In this document: one piece after another, positions 26,772 to 38,330 of the stretch
Numbering within the stretch: position 1 is the stretch's first letter
Layout: every line of letters begins with the position of its first letter
Source: Burkholderiales bacterium
Lineage (GTDB): Bacteria > Pseudomonadota > Gammaproteobacteria > Burkholderiales > Burkholderiaceae
Length of the DNA stretch: 47,004 bases
NCBI GenBank assembly: GCA_026225235.1
Contig: JAMFSK010000105.1
Location: forward strand, 1-47,004
Direction of reading: 5' to 3'
The notes under the pieces: generated by a model
What the model saw: only the letters and a program-made list of their open reading frames with translations
The model's database searches: none
Told to the model about the DNA's origin: nothing
Made by a program: the position numbers and the translations under genes

Positions 26772-26799
26772 CTTGAAGTCCATAGACACGGCCTCACTT
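26772..26799 (+). promoter_or_regulatory. Sigma-32 heat-shock promoter for lon
   Basis: CTTGAAG at 26772-26778 and CCTCACTT at 26792-26799, spaced by 13 bases. The heat-shock consensus is CTTGAAA-N13-CCCCATNT; six of seven -35 positions match and most of the -10. Transcription would begin near 26806, giving a ~30-base leader to lon. Confidence 0.7.
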
Positions 26800-26834
26800 G
26801 CTCACGAACAGATTCCACTTCATGGGGAAATGAA

Positions 26835-29258
<2,424 letters not shown>

Positions 29259-29284
29259 TTCGCCCAAGTATTATCGATGTTAAG

Positions 29285-29312
29285 AAACCCGCGCCTCGGC
29301 GCGGGTTTTTTT
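29285..29312 (+). terminator. Terminator after lon
   Basis: Stem AAACCCGCGCC with GGCGCGGGTTT and a 2-base loop, continuing into a run of seven T residues, about 27 bases beyond the lon stop. Confidence 0.92.
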
Positions 29313-29449
29313 ATTGCTGACTTCAACAAGGCGTCATGTAATAGAAACGGCGTCCTGTCAAAAAATGATCGTCAAGCGGCGTCGAAAAAAAGCGTAATAA
29401 AAAGAATGCCCTTCAGTCTGCTACCGCCTTGACTTGCACGCGAACGCGC

Positions 29450-29479
29450 TTGACACCGGGGGTTTCGGACTTGTCTAAT
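29450..29479 (+). promoter_or_regulatory. Sigma-70 promoter for hupB
   Basis: TTGACA at 29450-29455 and TCTAAT at 29474-29479, with 18 bases between them: a perfect -35 and five of six at -10. A leader of roughly 90 bases to the hupB ATG results. Confidence 0.65.
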
Positions 29480-29578
29480 TGACTCCGCCGGTAATTCGGT
29501 CTGACCAGTGGAGACGCACACGGACCAGTGCGTCGTACGAATGAACTGCCCATTAAACAAATTGAGAGGGCTTAAAAA

Positions 29579-29851
29579 ATGAATAAAACAGAATTGATTG
29601 ATCATATTGCATCGCAGGCCGATATTTCGAAGGCTGCGGCGGGGCGTGCGCTGGATGCAGTGATCGGAGGTGTCACGACTACCCTGAAGAAGGGCGGCAC
29701 GGTGACCCTGGTGGGCTTCGGCACGTTTGCCGTGGGCAAGCGCACGGCGCGCGCGGGACGCAATCCGCGCACGGGCGAGACCATCAAGATCAAGGCTGCC
29801 AAGGTACCGAAGTTTCGCCCTGGCAAAGCGCTGAAGGATGCGCTAAACTAG
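29579..29851 (+). CDS. hupB: DNA-binding protein HU
   Basis: Small histone-like protein that bends and compacts DNA as a dimer. It has 90 residues, exactly the HU length, starting [12 protein letters not shown]. The [19 protein letters not shown] segment is the beta-arm leading to the proline that intercalates in DNA, and [10 protein letters not shown] ends the protein. The leader has a GAGAGGG purine stretch before the ATG. It sits after lon and before tRNA-Val, a common order. A 9-bp inverted repeat (TTGCAGCGC, 29858-29882) follows the stop without a T-run. Confidence 0.98.
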   Translation: MNKTELIDHIASQADISKAAAGRALDAVIGGVTTTLKKGGTVTLVGFGTFAVGKRTARAGRNPRTGETIKIKAAKVPKFRPGKALKDALN

Positions 29852-29922
29852 CGCGCTTTGCAGCGCCGGGATTGCGCTGCAAGATCGCGGTATCAAGCGT
29901 GCGGTATAAAGCGCGGCAGAGC

Positions 29923-29998
29923 GGGCGCTTAGCTCAGTTGGTAGAGCGGAGCCCTTACAAGGCTTAGGTCGGGAGTTCGAGCCTCTCAGCGCCCACCA
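29923..29998 (+). tRNA. tRNA-Val (anticodon TAC)
   Basis: 76 bases with encoded CCA. Acceptor GGGCGCT/AGCGCCC, D-arm GCTCAGTTGGTAGAGC, anticodon stem GAGCC/GGCTT with loop CTTACAA (UAC), T-arm GGGAG-TTCGAGC-CTCTC. A TATAAA box lies 13 bases upstream (29905-29910). Confidence 0.97.
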
Positions 29999-30086
29999 GT
30001 TCTGTTGTGTTTGACCTGTGACGTGTGACCTCTGAAGTGCTGCGCATGGCGCGCGTTTCACGATGACGTCCCAGGCCAATAGATGA

Positions 30087-30163
30087 GGAGTGGTAGTTCA
30101 GTTGGTTAGAATACCGGCCTGTCACGCCGGGGGTCGCGGGTTCGAGTCCCGTCCACTCCGCCA
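30087..30163 (+). tRNA. tRNA-Asp (anticodon GTC)
   Basis: 77 bases with encoded CCA. Acceptor GGAGTGG/CCACTCC, D-arm GTTCAGTTGGTTAGAAT, anticodon loop CTGTCAC (GUC), T-arm GCGGG-TTCGAGT-CCCGT. It is probably transcribed with tRNA-Val. Confidence 0.97.
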
Positions 30164-30174
30164 GCCATTTCGAG

Positions 30175-30207
30175 AAAGCCCCGTAGATCGCTATCTACGG
30201 GGCTTTT
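30175..30207 (+). terminator. Terminator of the tRNA-Val/tRNA-Asp unit
   Basis: Stem AAAGCCCCGTAGAT with ATCTACGGGGCTTT around a 4-base loop, then more T residues, 12 bases after tRNA-Asp. Confidence 0.92.
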
Positions 30208-30270
30208 TCCTTTTCGGACGCCCTCATTCAGACGCCCCCTTGTTGAACTGTGACAGGGGTGCTGACAGAT

Positions 30271-31737
30271 CTACTTCACCTTGGCTTGGCTCCGTGCGCG
30301 CCGCTGACGTTGTAGATGCTGATCCCACGCTGCGGTCCGGTCGCGGATGAAGTCCGTGACCGCACTGGTCGAGTTGAGCGGGGGACTGGCTTCTTCGTAG
30401 TGCCCCTTCTCGTTGCGAATCGGCAGTGCCGCGACGCGCGCAGCGTGGATCTTGTCGAGCCGTGAGGGGGTCGACGCGTTCTGATGATGCATGTTGGCGA
30501 CAGGGATGGCGACGCCCTCGAGCGGATCATCGGTGCGGGCCGCCGTCAGGGTGAGCACATCGCCGAGCGAGGCTGCCGCTGTGTCGCGCTGGGTCAGCGG
30601 CACGGTCTTCCAGCGTTCATGAATCGTCTTGAGCACCGAGGTGTGATCGATGAATGCGCCTGCAGGCGCGCGATACACCGTACCGGCCTTGATCAGGGGC
30701 GAGATCAGTACTGCAGGCACGCGCACGCCGAGGCGTGTGAAGTCGAAGCCGAACTCGCCCACCGTACCGTCGCCCGGTGCGGGAATGCCTTCTCCGGAGG
30801 GCGGCACGACATGATCGTAATTGCCGCCGTGCTCGTCGTAGTTGATGATCAGCAAGGTCGAACCCCAGTTCTTGCCATTGCGCACGGCGTAGTAGACGTC
30901 GTGAATCAGTTGCTCGCCCGCCGCGACGTTGTAGTTCGGATGCTGGCTGTTGCCGGTCGCGTCCCAGCTCGGTTCGAGGAAGCTGAACGCCGGCAGGGTG
31001 CCGGCTTGTGCCTGCGCCTGGAAGTCGCGGAAATGACCGAAGTGACTGTCGTCGGCGTGCTGGGTGTCCGGAAAGTCGAGGCGCGTGAGCGGCTCGCGGT
31101 TGTAGCCGAAGATCGCCCAGTCGATTTTCTTGTCGGTCAGGCGCCCGAAGATGCTGGGGCAGGTGAAGACCTTCACATGATCGTCCAGATGGCCTTGCGA
31201 GGTGCCCGCCAGGGCGAAGGCGCGATTGGGCATCGTCATGGTCGGCGCCGACGCAAACCACGCGTCGCAGACGGCATAGCCTTTGGCGAGTCCCGACAGG
31301 ATGGGCAGCAACTCAGGGGTGTACATGCCCATGATCTGAGAGGGCTGAGTGCCGGGCAGGGTGTCCTGGTAATGCTTGGCGAGATCGGAGGCAATCGCCG
31401 ACTTGAAGTTCAGCACGAAGCCCTGATTGGTGGGCACCGCGCCAGCAGCCGGGTCGTCATTCGAGAACAGCTGGTAGTTGGTGTTCTGAAAACCTTCGCC
31501 CGGATCAGCGCCCGGCATCAGATAGGTATCGGTGGCGCCCGCCGCGATCGGGTACACCTGGATCTGCCGGCCGAGGTCATTCGGATTCGATTCCTTGCCG
31601 GTCAAGCCATCGAAATCGTGGCCTGCGGGAGAGTTGTTGTCTGAATCGCGATAGAGAAAACCGAGCATGTGGTCGAACGAGCGGTTCTCGAGCATCAGAT
31701 AAACGATGTGGTCGATTTTTCCTAGTTGATTCGCCAT
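30271..31737 (-). CDS. Phosphoesterase of the phospholipase C/acid phosphatase family
   Basis: A 488-residue member of the phosphoesterase family (the Pfam group that holds bacterial phospholipases C and AcpA acid phosphatases). The N-terminal metal-site motif [18 protein letters not shown] is diagnostic. [36 protein letters not shown] and [14 protein letters not shown] carry the other expected metal-binding and active-site residues. The start ATG 31737 ([10 protein letters not shown]) has CGGAG nine bases upstream; a longer frame adds 19 unconvincing residues. Unlike secreted phospholipases C, it has no Tat or Sec signal, so it may stay in the cytoplasm or leave by another route. The substrate is unknown. 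It is transcribed toward the tRNAs, divergent from mdlA, and lies between tRNA-Asp and mdlAB. Confidence 0.87.
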   Translation of the reverse strand: MANQLGKIDHIVYLMLENRSFDHMLGFLYRDSDNNSPAGHDFDGLTGKESNPNDLGRQIQVYPIAAGATDTYLMPGADPGEGFQNTNYQLFSNDDPAAGAVPTNQGFVLNFKSAIASDLAKHYQDTLPGTQPSQIMGMYTPELLPILSGLAKGYAVCDAWFASAPTMTMPNRAFALAGTSQGHLDDHVKVFTCPSIFGRLTDKKIDWAIFGYNREPLTRLDFPDTQHADDSHFGHFRDFQAQAQAGTLPAFSFLEPSWDATGNSQHPNYNVAAGEQLIHDVYYAVRNGKNWGSTLLIINYDEHGGNYDHVVPPSGEGIPAPGDGTVGEFGFDFTRLGVRVPAVLISPLIKAGTVYRAPAGAFIDHTSVLKTIHERWKTVPLTQRDTAAASLGDVLTLTAARTDDPLEGVAIPVANMHHQNASTPSRLDKIHAARVAALPIRNEKGHYEEASPPLNSTSAVTDFIRDRTAAWDQHLQRQRRARSQAKVK

Positions 31738-31961
31738 GGCTTCTCCGGGTAAGGCAATCATCGATTGACGCATGCGGCCTGAAACGGACCGCATGGAGGC
31801 AGCTCAAAAACTACTCGGTCAACGTGATTGTTGCGTGACTCTCAGGATGCAATTTCGGTTTTGCGCATCGTTAAAAAAGCGTTAAAGCGATATCATCCCG
31901 ACCTGCGCGTGCGCCATAAGTTCGCGCGCAACAAACAACACCTATCAGGGCTGGTTTATCC

Positions 31962-33704
31962 ATGAGCTTATTTCGCTTGCTGGCCGGCTTTATTCGCCAG
32001 CATTGGCGGCCGTATTCGCTGTCTGCGTTGATGTTGCTGGGCGTCTCGATCCTGGGTGTGCTAATACCGCGCCGGGTCGGCCATATCATCGACGAACTCG
32101 TCGCGCATCGTCTCAGCCGTGCCGACCTGATTGCACAGCTCGCGGTGCTCGTCGCCATGGGCGTAGCGATCTACTTCCTGCGCGTGGGCTGGCGTCTCAA
32201 CCTGTTCGCCGCGGCCTACCAGCTGGGAGCGACCTTGCGCACGCGCCTGTACCGCACGCTCTCCGAACAGGGGCCGGGGTTTTATCACGGGCGCCGCACG
32301 GGCGACCTTATGGCACGCGCGACCAACGATATTGATGCGATCGAAATGGCGGCCGGTGAAGCCATGCTGGCCGGCTTCGACGGAAGCACGACGCTGATCC
32401 TGGTGGTGGCCATGATGACCGCCGGTATCGACTGGCGTCTCGGCCTCGCGGCGCTATTGCCGTTTCCTTTCATGGCCTTCGGCTTCTGGCGTATCTCGGA
32501 CCATATCCACCATGCGTGGCAGGATTCGCTCGGGCGGTTCAGTAAGCTCAACAACCATGTTCAGGAAACACTGAGCGGCGTGCGCACGGTGCGTGCGCTT
32601 GGCCTGCAGGCGCGCAATACGCGCGAGCTGTCTCGGCTCGCCGAGGACGCCGCACGCAGCAGCCTCAACGCTCAGCGCTGGGAGGCGGCCTTCGAGCCGG
32701 TCGTCGGACTGGCCTTGAGCTCGTCAGCGGTCATCACGCTCGGGTATGGCGGCTATCTCGTCTGGCATCATCAATTGTCGATCGGCTCGATGACGAGCTT
32801 CAGCATGTATCTCAGCCAACTGATCTGGCCGATGTTCGCGGCCGGCTGGGTGCTCTCGCTGCTCAAGCGCGGACGCGCCGCGTGGGGCCGCCTGGGACCG
32901 CTGCTCGGCGAGACGCCCTCGGTGCTCGACGCAGGCACGCTCGACACGATCAAACCCGATGCGCTCGCCTATCGTGCGGTCAGCTTTGTCTATCCGGGCC
33001 AGACCGAACCGGCGCTCGCCGATGTGACGCTCTCGCTGGCGCCGGGCCAGACCATCGGCCTGGTCGGCCCGACCGGGTCGGGCAAGTCGACGCTATTGCG
33101 CCTGCTGCTGCGCCAATATCCCCTGCAGCAAGGCGAGATCGTTTGGAACGACATCAGCATCGAGGAATACCGCCTGCAGACCCTGCGCGGCATCATCAGC
33201 TGGGTGCCGCAGGAGCCCTTCCTGTTCTCCGCTTCGGTCGCCGACAATATCGCCCTGGTCAAGCCTGAGTCGAGCCGCGAGGACGTCGAACGGGTCGCCC
33301 GCCTGGCCGCGGTTCATGACGATATCCAGCGCTTGCCGCACGGCTATGACACGCCCGTGGGAGAGAAGGGCGTCGCGCTGTCCGGCGGTCAGCGTCAGCG
33401 TATCGCCATCGCGCGCGCCTTGCTCGCCGATGCGCCGCTGCTGCTGCTCGACGACGCGCTGTCCGCGGTCGACACGCACACCGAGGCGCAGATTCTTCAG
33501 CATCTGCGCGAAGCCCGGCGCGGCCGCACCGTGATTATCGTGAGCCACCGGCTCTCTGCCGTCGCCGATGCCGACCATATCGCCGTACTCAAGCAAGGGC
33601 GGATCACCGAACGCGGCACGCACCGCGAGCTCGTCGAACACGATGGCTGGTACGCAAGCCAATGGCGCTATCAGCAACTTGAGGCCAGTCTCGATGAGCT
33701 TTGA
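31962..33704 (+). CDS. mdlA: Multidrug-type ABC exporter half-transporter MdlA
   Basis: Half-transporter with an N-terminal six-helix membrane domain (about 1-300) and a C-terminal ATPase domain, 580 residues. It follows E. coli MdlA throughout, including FYHGRRTGDLMARATNDID and the terminal YQQLEASLDEL. Walker A GPTGSGKST starts at residue 369, the signature is LSGGQRQR, and Walker B ends LLLLDDALSAVD with Asp498 where an exporter would normally have the catalytic Glu. MdlA and MdlB form a heterodimer at the inner membrane; the transported substrate is not established. mdlB overlaps its end by 11 bases, so the two are translationally coupled. The start MSLFRLLAGFIRQHWRPY follows a weak ribosome-binding site. 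Confidence 0.9.
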   Translation: MSLFRLLAGFIRQHWRPYSLSALMLLGVSILGVLIPRRVGHIIDELVAHRLSRADLIAQLAVLVAMGVAIYFLRVGWRLNLFAAAYQLGATLRTRLYRTLSEQGPGFYHGRRTGDLMARATNDIDAIEMAAGEAMLAGFDGSTTLILVVAMMTAGIDWRLGLAALLPFPFMAFGFWRISDHIHHAWQDSLGRFSKLNNHVQETLSGVRTVRALGLQARNTRELSRLAEDAARSSLNAQRWEAAFEPVVGLALSSSAVITLGYGGYLVWHHQLSIGSMTSFSMYLSQLIWPMFAAGWVLSLLKRGRAAWGRLGPLLGETPSVLDAGTLDTIKPDALAYRAVSFVYPGQTEPALADVTLSLAPGQTIGLVGPTGSGKSTLLRLLLRQYPLQQGEIVWNDISIEEYRLQTLRGIISWVPQEPFLFSASVADNIALVKPESSREDVERVARLAAVHDDIQRLPHGYDTPVGEKGVALSGGQRQRIAIARALLADAPLLLLDDALSAVDTHTEAQILQHLREARRGRTVIIVSHRLSAVADADHIAVLKQGRITERGTHRELVEHDGWYASQWRYQQLEASLDEL

Positions 33705-35487
33705 TCCTGTGTATGCCGAGGACGGCAAGGTCGCACAGTCGCCAGCTGACGCGCGCAACGAACGCCGCGATGCGCTGACGCTGCTGCGCACGGCTGCAGC
33801 GCCGGAACGCCGTCATTTAATCAAGGGCACGTCGTGGCTGGTGGTTGCCGCACTGCTCGAATCGTTGTCGCCCTTGTTCGGCAAGACCTTTATCGATAGT
33901 TACCTGCTGCCGCACCGGCTGGTATGGGCACCGATGATCGGGCTGCTTGCGGGCGCGCTCGTGGTCGGCTATCTGGCCGGCATCCTGCGCTATCTGCAAC
34001 TGACCCGTCTGGCCGGCGTGGCGATGCGGTCGGTCAAGCGGCTGCGCGAAGCGGTCTACAGCCATGTGATCCGGCTGCCGATGACGTTCTTTGACAAGGC
34101 GATCACCGGGCAGCTCGTCAGCCGGGTGACGAACGACACCGAGTCGGTCAAGGCCTTGTATGTGCAAGTGCTGTTCGTGATGCTCGACAGCTGCATCGTC
34201 GTGACCGGCGCAATGCTGGCCATGGCCTGGCTCGACTGGCATCTGATGCTGATCGTGCTAACGCTGTTCCCCGCGGTCGTGTTGATCGTCTGGGGCTACC
34301 AGCGCTGGAGCGCGCCGTCGGTCGCGCGCGCACGGGAACTGCGTAGTGAGATCAACGCGCAAGTCGCCGAATCGATTGCGGGTATGAGCGTCCTGCAGGC
34401 GAGCAACGCGCAGATGCGTTTTGCCGATCGCTTCACTGCGACGAACCAGACGCACTATCGCGCGCGACTTGCCGAGCTGTCGGCCAACGCGTGGCTGCTG
34501 CGGCCTGCCCTCGACCTGCTTAATGTGCTGATTCTCGGCGTCGTGATCTACTCGTTCGGCGTCCAGCAATTCAGCGGGGTCGAGATCGGGGTGCTCTATG
34601 CATTCGTGAGTTATATCGCGCGTGTCGTCGACCCTCTGATTCAGATCACGCTCCAGTTCAGTCAACTGCAACAGGCGATCATCGCAGCCGCGCGCGTCAA
34701 TACGCTGCTTAAGGAGCCGCTCGGCGACCCCGTAGACGGCGAGGCCCGGATCGAGCATGGCGAGGTGAGCTTTTCACGGGTGCGGTTCGGCTATGCCGAA
34801 GGACAAACGATCCTGCACGATCTCACGCTCGATATTCCCGCCGGCAGTTTCTATGGAATCGTCGGGCATACCGGCAGCGGCAAGTCGACTTTGCTGTCGC
34901 TGCTGCTGCGCTTCTATACCCAGCAGGAAGGGCGGATCGAGATCGACGGCATTCCGCTCTCGAAAATCGGCGACGACGCGTTTCGTGCCGGCGTCGGGCT
35001 GGTGCCGCAAGATCCATTTCTTCTGGCAGCGAGCGCGCGCGAAAACATCGACATGGGACGCGGTCTGTCGCAGGAGGAGATCGAGGAGGCCGCGAAGGCT
35101 GCCAGCGCGCATGATTTGCTGATGTCGCTCGAGCAGGGCTATGACACGGATATGGGCGAAAGCGGTACGCGCCTGTCGAGCGGGCAGAAGCAACTGATTG
35201 CAATTGCTCGCGCACTTGCAGGCAAGCCACGCATCCTGCTGCTCGATGAGGCGACCTCGCATATTGACAGCGAGACCGAGCAGATCGTGCAGCGCGCACT
35301 TGAAGCGCTACGCGGCAAGGTGACGTTGATCTCGATTGCCCATCGGCTCTCGACGATTCGCAGCGCGGACCGGATCATCGTGCTCAACCACGGACGAATC
35401 GCCGAAGCTGGCTCGCACGAAGCGCTGATGGCGATCGAACAGGGTCTCTATCAACGTCTTTACCTGCTTCAGCAACTTCAGGAGTAG
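33694..35487 (+). CDS. mdlB: Multidrug-type ABC exporter half-transporter MdlB
   Basis: Partner of MdlA, 597 residues (E. coli MdlB 593). About 50 leading residues precede six membrane helices, then the ATPase domain with Walker A GHTGSGKST (from residue 391), a divergent signature LSSGQKQL, and Walker B with catalytic Glu519 (ILLLDEATSHID). In the heterodimer, one ATP site has MdlB Walker motifs plus the intact MdlA signature, and the other is degenerate. ATG 33694 lies inside mdlA, in a different frame, preceded by a GAGG stretch some 10 bases upstream. A terminator follows the stop. Confidence 0.9.
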   Translation: MSFDPVYAEDGKVAQSPADARNERRDALTLLRTAAAPERRHLIKGTSWLVVAALLESLSPLFGKTFIDSYLLPHRLVWAPMIGLLAGALVVGYLAGILRYLQLTRLAGVAMRSVKRLREAVYSHVIRLPMTFFDKAITGQLVSRVTNDTESVKALYVQVLFVMLDSCIVVTGAMLAMAWLDWHLMLIVLTLFPAVVLIVWGYQRWSAPSVARARELRSEINAQVAESIAGMSVLQASNAQMRFADRFTATNQTHYRARLAELSANAWLLRPALDLLNVLILGVVIYSFGVQQFSGVEIGVLYAFVSYIARVVDPLIQITLQFSQLQQAIIAAARVNTLLKEPLGDPVDGEARIEHGEVSFSRVRFGYAEGQTILHDLTLDIPAGSFYGIVGHTGSGKSTLLSLLLRFYTQQEGRIEIDGIPLSKIGDDAFRAGVGLVPQDPFLLAASARENIDMGRGLSQEEIEEAAKAASAHDLLMSLEQGYDTDMGESGTRLSSGQKQLIAIARALAGKPRILLLDEATSHIDSETEQIVQRALEALRGKVTLISIAHRLSTIRSADRIIVLNHGRIAEAGSHEALMAIEQGLYQRLYLLQQLQE

Positions 35488-35510
35488 GGCGCGACGTCCG
35501 GCTCGGGTCG

Positions 35511-35542
35511 ACGGCTGCGCGCGTCCATGCGCGGCCGTTTTT
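35511..35542 (+). terminator. Terminator after mdlAB
   Basis: Stem ACGGCTGCGC with GCGCGGCCGT (one G-U pair), an 8-base loop and five T residues, starting 24 bases after the mdlB stop. Confidence 0.75.
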
Positions 35543-35747
35543 GAAAGCATCAGTAAAAGTCCCATGCCCGTTTGAGCGGATCTCCAAAACGGCAATAAAA
35601 TCCATTCGATCAAGGGCTTAGCCGTGCGTAACGGGTAAATCGCCGGTTTCCCCGCGAGGTGGCGGCCACCGCCGACCCCGTCCACGTCATGTTTGCTCTT
35701 GCGGTGCGGTAGAATCCACGTTTTTCCGACGAGCCCTATCGCAATCC

Positions 35748-37673
35748 ATGCTGGATTTCATTCGTAACCACAAGCGTTTGATGCAGGTGTTCCTTGCGCT
35801 GTTCATTCTCCCTGGCTTGGGGCTGGTCGGCATTCAGGGTTTCCGCGGCTTTTTCGACAATAGCGGCAACGTGGCCAGTGTCAACGGACGCAAGATCACG
35901 CTGCAGGAATTCGACGGCGCTCAACGCGAGCAGCTCGACCGGATGCGCCAGATGTTGGGCGCAAGCTACGACCCGAAGATGTTCGACACGTCGGCCATGA
36001 AGACGTCGCTGCTCGACAGCCTGATTCAGCAACGCGTCACGACCGACGAAACGCAGCGCGAACATTTGACCGCGTCGGACGGCGCGGTCCAGCAAGCGCT
36101 GCTTAATATCCCGGCCATCGCCCAGCTCAAGGCGCCGGACGGCCGTATCGACACCGACGCGTATGTGAAGCTGCTGGCCTCGCAAGGCATGACGCCCGAA
36201 CAGCTCGATGCACGGATCCGTTTCGAGCTCGCGAACTCGCAGATCACCGACAGCATTCAGAAGAGTGCGTTTACGCCGGCTTCGCTTGCCACGCATCTGA
36301 CCGCCTTGTCGGAGCAGACGCGCCAGGTCCAGGGGCTCGCATTCCATCCGATCAGCTATCAGCAGAAGGCGCAGCCGACTGACGACCAGCTCAAGCAGTA
36401 CTACGACGCGCACAAGGCCGATTTCCAGACGCCGGAAACCGCGCAAGTCGACTACCTCGTGCTCAACGGCGATGCGCTTAGCGCAACGGTCCAGCCGAGC
36501 GACGCCGACGCGAAGAAGTACTACGACGACAACGTCGCGCATTACAAGACCGATGACCAGGTGCGGGCGAGCCACATCCTGATCACGGTGGCGAAGAACG
36601 CCAGCGATGCCGATCGTGCGAAAGCGAAGGCCAAGGCCGAACAGGTGCTCGCCGAAGTGCGCGCCCATCCGGAGCAGTTCGCCGCGCTCGCCAAGCAGGA
36701 TTCGCAGGACCCAGGCTCGGCCGACAAGGGCGGCGATCTTGGCTGGTTCAGCCGCGGCATGATGGTCAAGCCGTTCGAAGATGCGGCGTTCAGCCAGAAA
36801 CCGAACCAGATCAGCGACCTCGTGCAGAGCGATTTCGGATACCACATCATCAAGGTGACTGATTCGAAGCCGGCTCAGACCAAGTCCTTCGACGACGTCA
36901 AGGCATCGATCCTGACGACGCTCAAGGCACAGCAAGCCGCCAAGCTTTACACCGACAATGCCGAGCCGTTCACGAACACCGTGTACGAGCAGGCGTCGAG
37001 TCTCAAGCCGGCTGCCGACAAGTTCCACCTGACGATCAAGGCCGCGACCGTGACGCGCACGCCGAATCCGGCGCTGGCACCAACCGATCCGCTCAACAAT
37101 CCGAAATTCCTGGCCGCGATTTTTGCGGATGATTCGCTGGTCAAGAAGCACAACACACCGGCAATCGATCTGGGTGACAACACGCTTGCTTCGGCGCACG
37201 TGACGCAATATTCGCCTGCCGCTTCACCTGCTTTCGACAAGGTCAAGGACCAGGTTCGCGAGAAGGTGGTGGCCGAGCAGACGGCGGAACTCGCCAAGCA
37301 AGATGGCGCAGCTAAGCTTGCCGACTTCCAGAAGTCGAAATCGGCCGATGGTTTTGGCACGGCGGTGAACGTCTCGCGTAACGACGCACAAGGCCTGCCG
37401 CCGAGCGCCGTGGATGCGATCTTCAAGCTCGACGCAACCAAGCTGCCCGCGTATATCGGTGTCGATCTCGGCAAGGACGGCTATGCGATTTATCGCCTGA
37501 ATGCCGTAGCCACGCCGCCGACAGCGGATGCGCAGCGTCTGGCCGCCGCTCAACAGCAGTTGTCGCAAATGCTCGGGCAGGCGGATGTGCAGTCTTATCT
37601 GGCCGCACTGCGTGCGCGTTCGGATGTGAAGACCTACAAGTTGCCGAGCGATTCGTCGGACAGCCAGGAATAA
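35748..37673 (+). CDS. ppiD: Periplasmic folding chaperone PpiD (SurA/parvulin type)
   Basis: Inner-membrane-anchored periplasmic chaperone that meets proteins emerging from SecYEG. A short cytoplasmic leader (MLDFIRNHKRLMQ) precedes one membrane helix (about 13-33), then a SurA-like N-terminal helical domain. A parvulin domain follows at about 265-375 (QVRASHILITVAKNA, GGDLGWFSRGMM, FGYHIIKVTD), and a long C-terminal chaperone region. It has 641 residues, close to the usual ~625. The start is ATG 35748. In related genomes ppiD commonly follows the hupB-tRNA region (from memory); here three genes lie in between. A strong terminator follows. The neighbouring tig, clpXP and lon make this a protein quality-control district. 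Confidence 0.95.
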   Translation: MLDFIRNHKRLMQVFLALFILPGLGLVGIQGFRGFFDNSGNVASVNGRKITLQEFDGAQREQLDRMRQMLGASYDPKMFDTSAMKTSLLDSLIQQRVTTDETQREHLTASDGAVQQALLNIPAIAQLKAPDGRIDTDAYVKLLASQGMTPEQLDARIRFELANSQITDSIQKSAFTPASLATHLTALSEQTRQVQGLAFHPISYQQKAQPTDDQLKQYYDAHKADFQTPETAQVDYLVLNGDALSATVQPSDADAKKYYDDNVAHYKTDDQVRASHILITVAKNASDADRAKAKAKAEQVLAEVRAHPEQFAALAKQDSQDPGSADKGGDLGWFSRGMMVKPFEDAAFSQKPNQISDLVQSDFGYHIIKVTDSKPAQTKSFDDVKASILTTLKAQQAAKLYTDNAEPFTNTVYEQASSLKPAADKFHLTIKAATVTRTPNPALAPTDPLNNPKFLAAIFADDSLVKKHNTPAIDLGDNTLASAHVTQYSPAASPAFDKVKDQVREKVVAEQTAELAKQDGAAKLADFQKSKSADGFGTAVNVSRNDAQGLPPSAVDAIFKLDATKLPAYIGVDLGKDGYAIYRLNAVATPPTADAQRLAAAQQQLSQMLGQADVQSYLAALRARSDVKTYKLPSDSSDSQE

Positions 37674-37766
37674 GGCGTCCTTCGCGGGATCGGGACCTCG
37701 GCCTAGCGCCGGGCGCCTCGGTCCCGTCCGGGCGATGTGGCCTGTGCCGCGCATCGGATTGTGATG

Positions 37767-37805
37767 AAAAAATGCCCCCGAGGGTGAACTCGGGGGCATT
37801 TTTTT
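37767..37805 (+). terminator. Terminator after ppiD
   Basis: Stem AATGCCCCCGAG with CTCGGGGGCATT, a 6-base loop and a run of T residues, about 95 bases after the ppiD stop. An A-run on the left makes it potentially bidirectional, so it may also serve the lipoprotein gene opposite. Confidence 0.92.
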
Positions 37806-37920
37806 GATGCTAAGACAGTTTGTTAGCGGGCAACCGTCGTCGCCTGTTTTCTGACGAGTCACGCGCGCAAACACGCACGGCGAGGGCCTGCCGGAGAAGC
37901 CAAGGACGCTGTTTGCTCGC

Positions 37921-38274
37921 TTACAGGCAAGCCTGGATGTCGCTGGACGCCGAGCTGGTATCGGCGCCACTGCCCGTACGCAGGCCCACCCAGGTCCCGC
38001 TGCCCGTCCAGGCCGGACGCACGACGGCGCCTGCGCCACCCGGAGGTTGGCCCGGCAGAAGCACGTCGGCCGCCATGTCGTTGGCGAGCACCGACTGGGT
38101 CGTGACCGGCTGCTGCGACTTGTCGGCCCAGGATTGCGCAATGCACTGCGAAACCACAGGGGCAGTCTTCTGGCTCGTGCCGACGCTCGTTACGCCGGGT
38201 TGCATGCCGGGGCCAGCACAGGCGGATAACAGGACGGCAGCGGCAGTCGTGGCGAGTAGTGGTAAATATTTCAC
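37921..38274 (-). CDS. Small lipoprotein of unknown function
   Basis: A 117-residue protein with a lipoprotein signal: MKYLPLLATTAAAVLLSACA, where LSAC is the lipobox and the Cys is residue 19. The mature part begins AGPGMQPGVTSV and has two more cysteines (in SQCIAQSW and the final QACL), a likely disulfide pair, plus a Gly/Pro-rich stretch PGQPPGGAGA. I choose GTG 38274, supported by a near-perfect AAGGAGATCAC ribosome-binding site; a longer frame to 38316 would hide the signal peptide. I do not recognise a named family. It is convergent with ppiD and downstream of tesA. Confidence 0.75.
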   Translation of the reverse strand: MKYLPLLATTAAAVLLSACAGPGMQPGVTSVGTSQKTAPVVSQCIAQSWADKSQQPVTTQSVLANDMAADVLLPGQPPGGAGAVVRPAWTGSGTWVGLRTGSGADTSSASSDIQACL

Positions 38275-38330
38275 GTGATCTCCTTCGTCAAAGCGCGATA
38301 AACGCGCAGTTTCCAAGGGCTAGGCACCGC

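Larger units (their letters stand above)
29259..29578 (+). other. 320-bp region between lon and hupB
   Basis: Holds the lon terminator at its left end and a good sigma-70 promoter for hupB near the middle. Between them, A/T-rich runs (about 29356-29405) suggest promoter-flanking or DNA-bending sequence. No gene is seen. Confidence 0.55.

Noticed and set aside
35675..35690. A 9-base match (CCCGTCCAC) to the 3' end of tRNA-Asp just before ppiD, as a possible attachment site
   Set aside because: Too short to stand out in GC-rich DNA, and no integrase gene lies between the two copies.
35736..37208. A 490-residue open frame opposite ppiD
   Set aside because: Antisense shadow; the translation is rich in Arg/Leu/His and lacks motifs.
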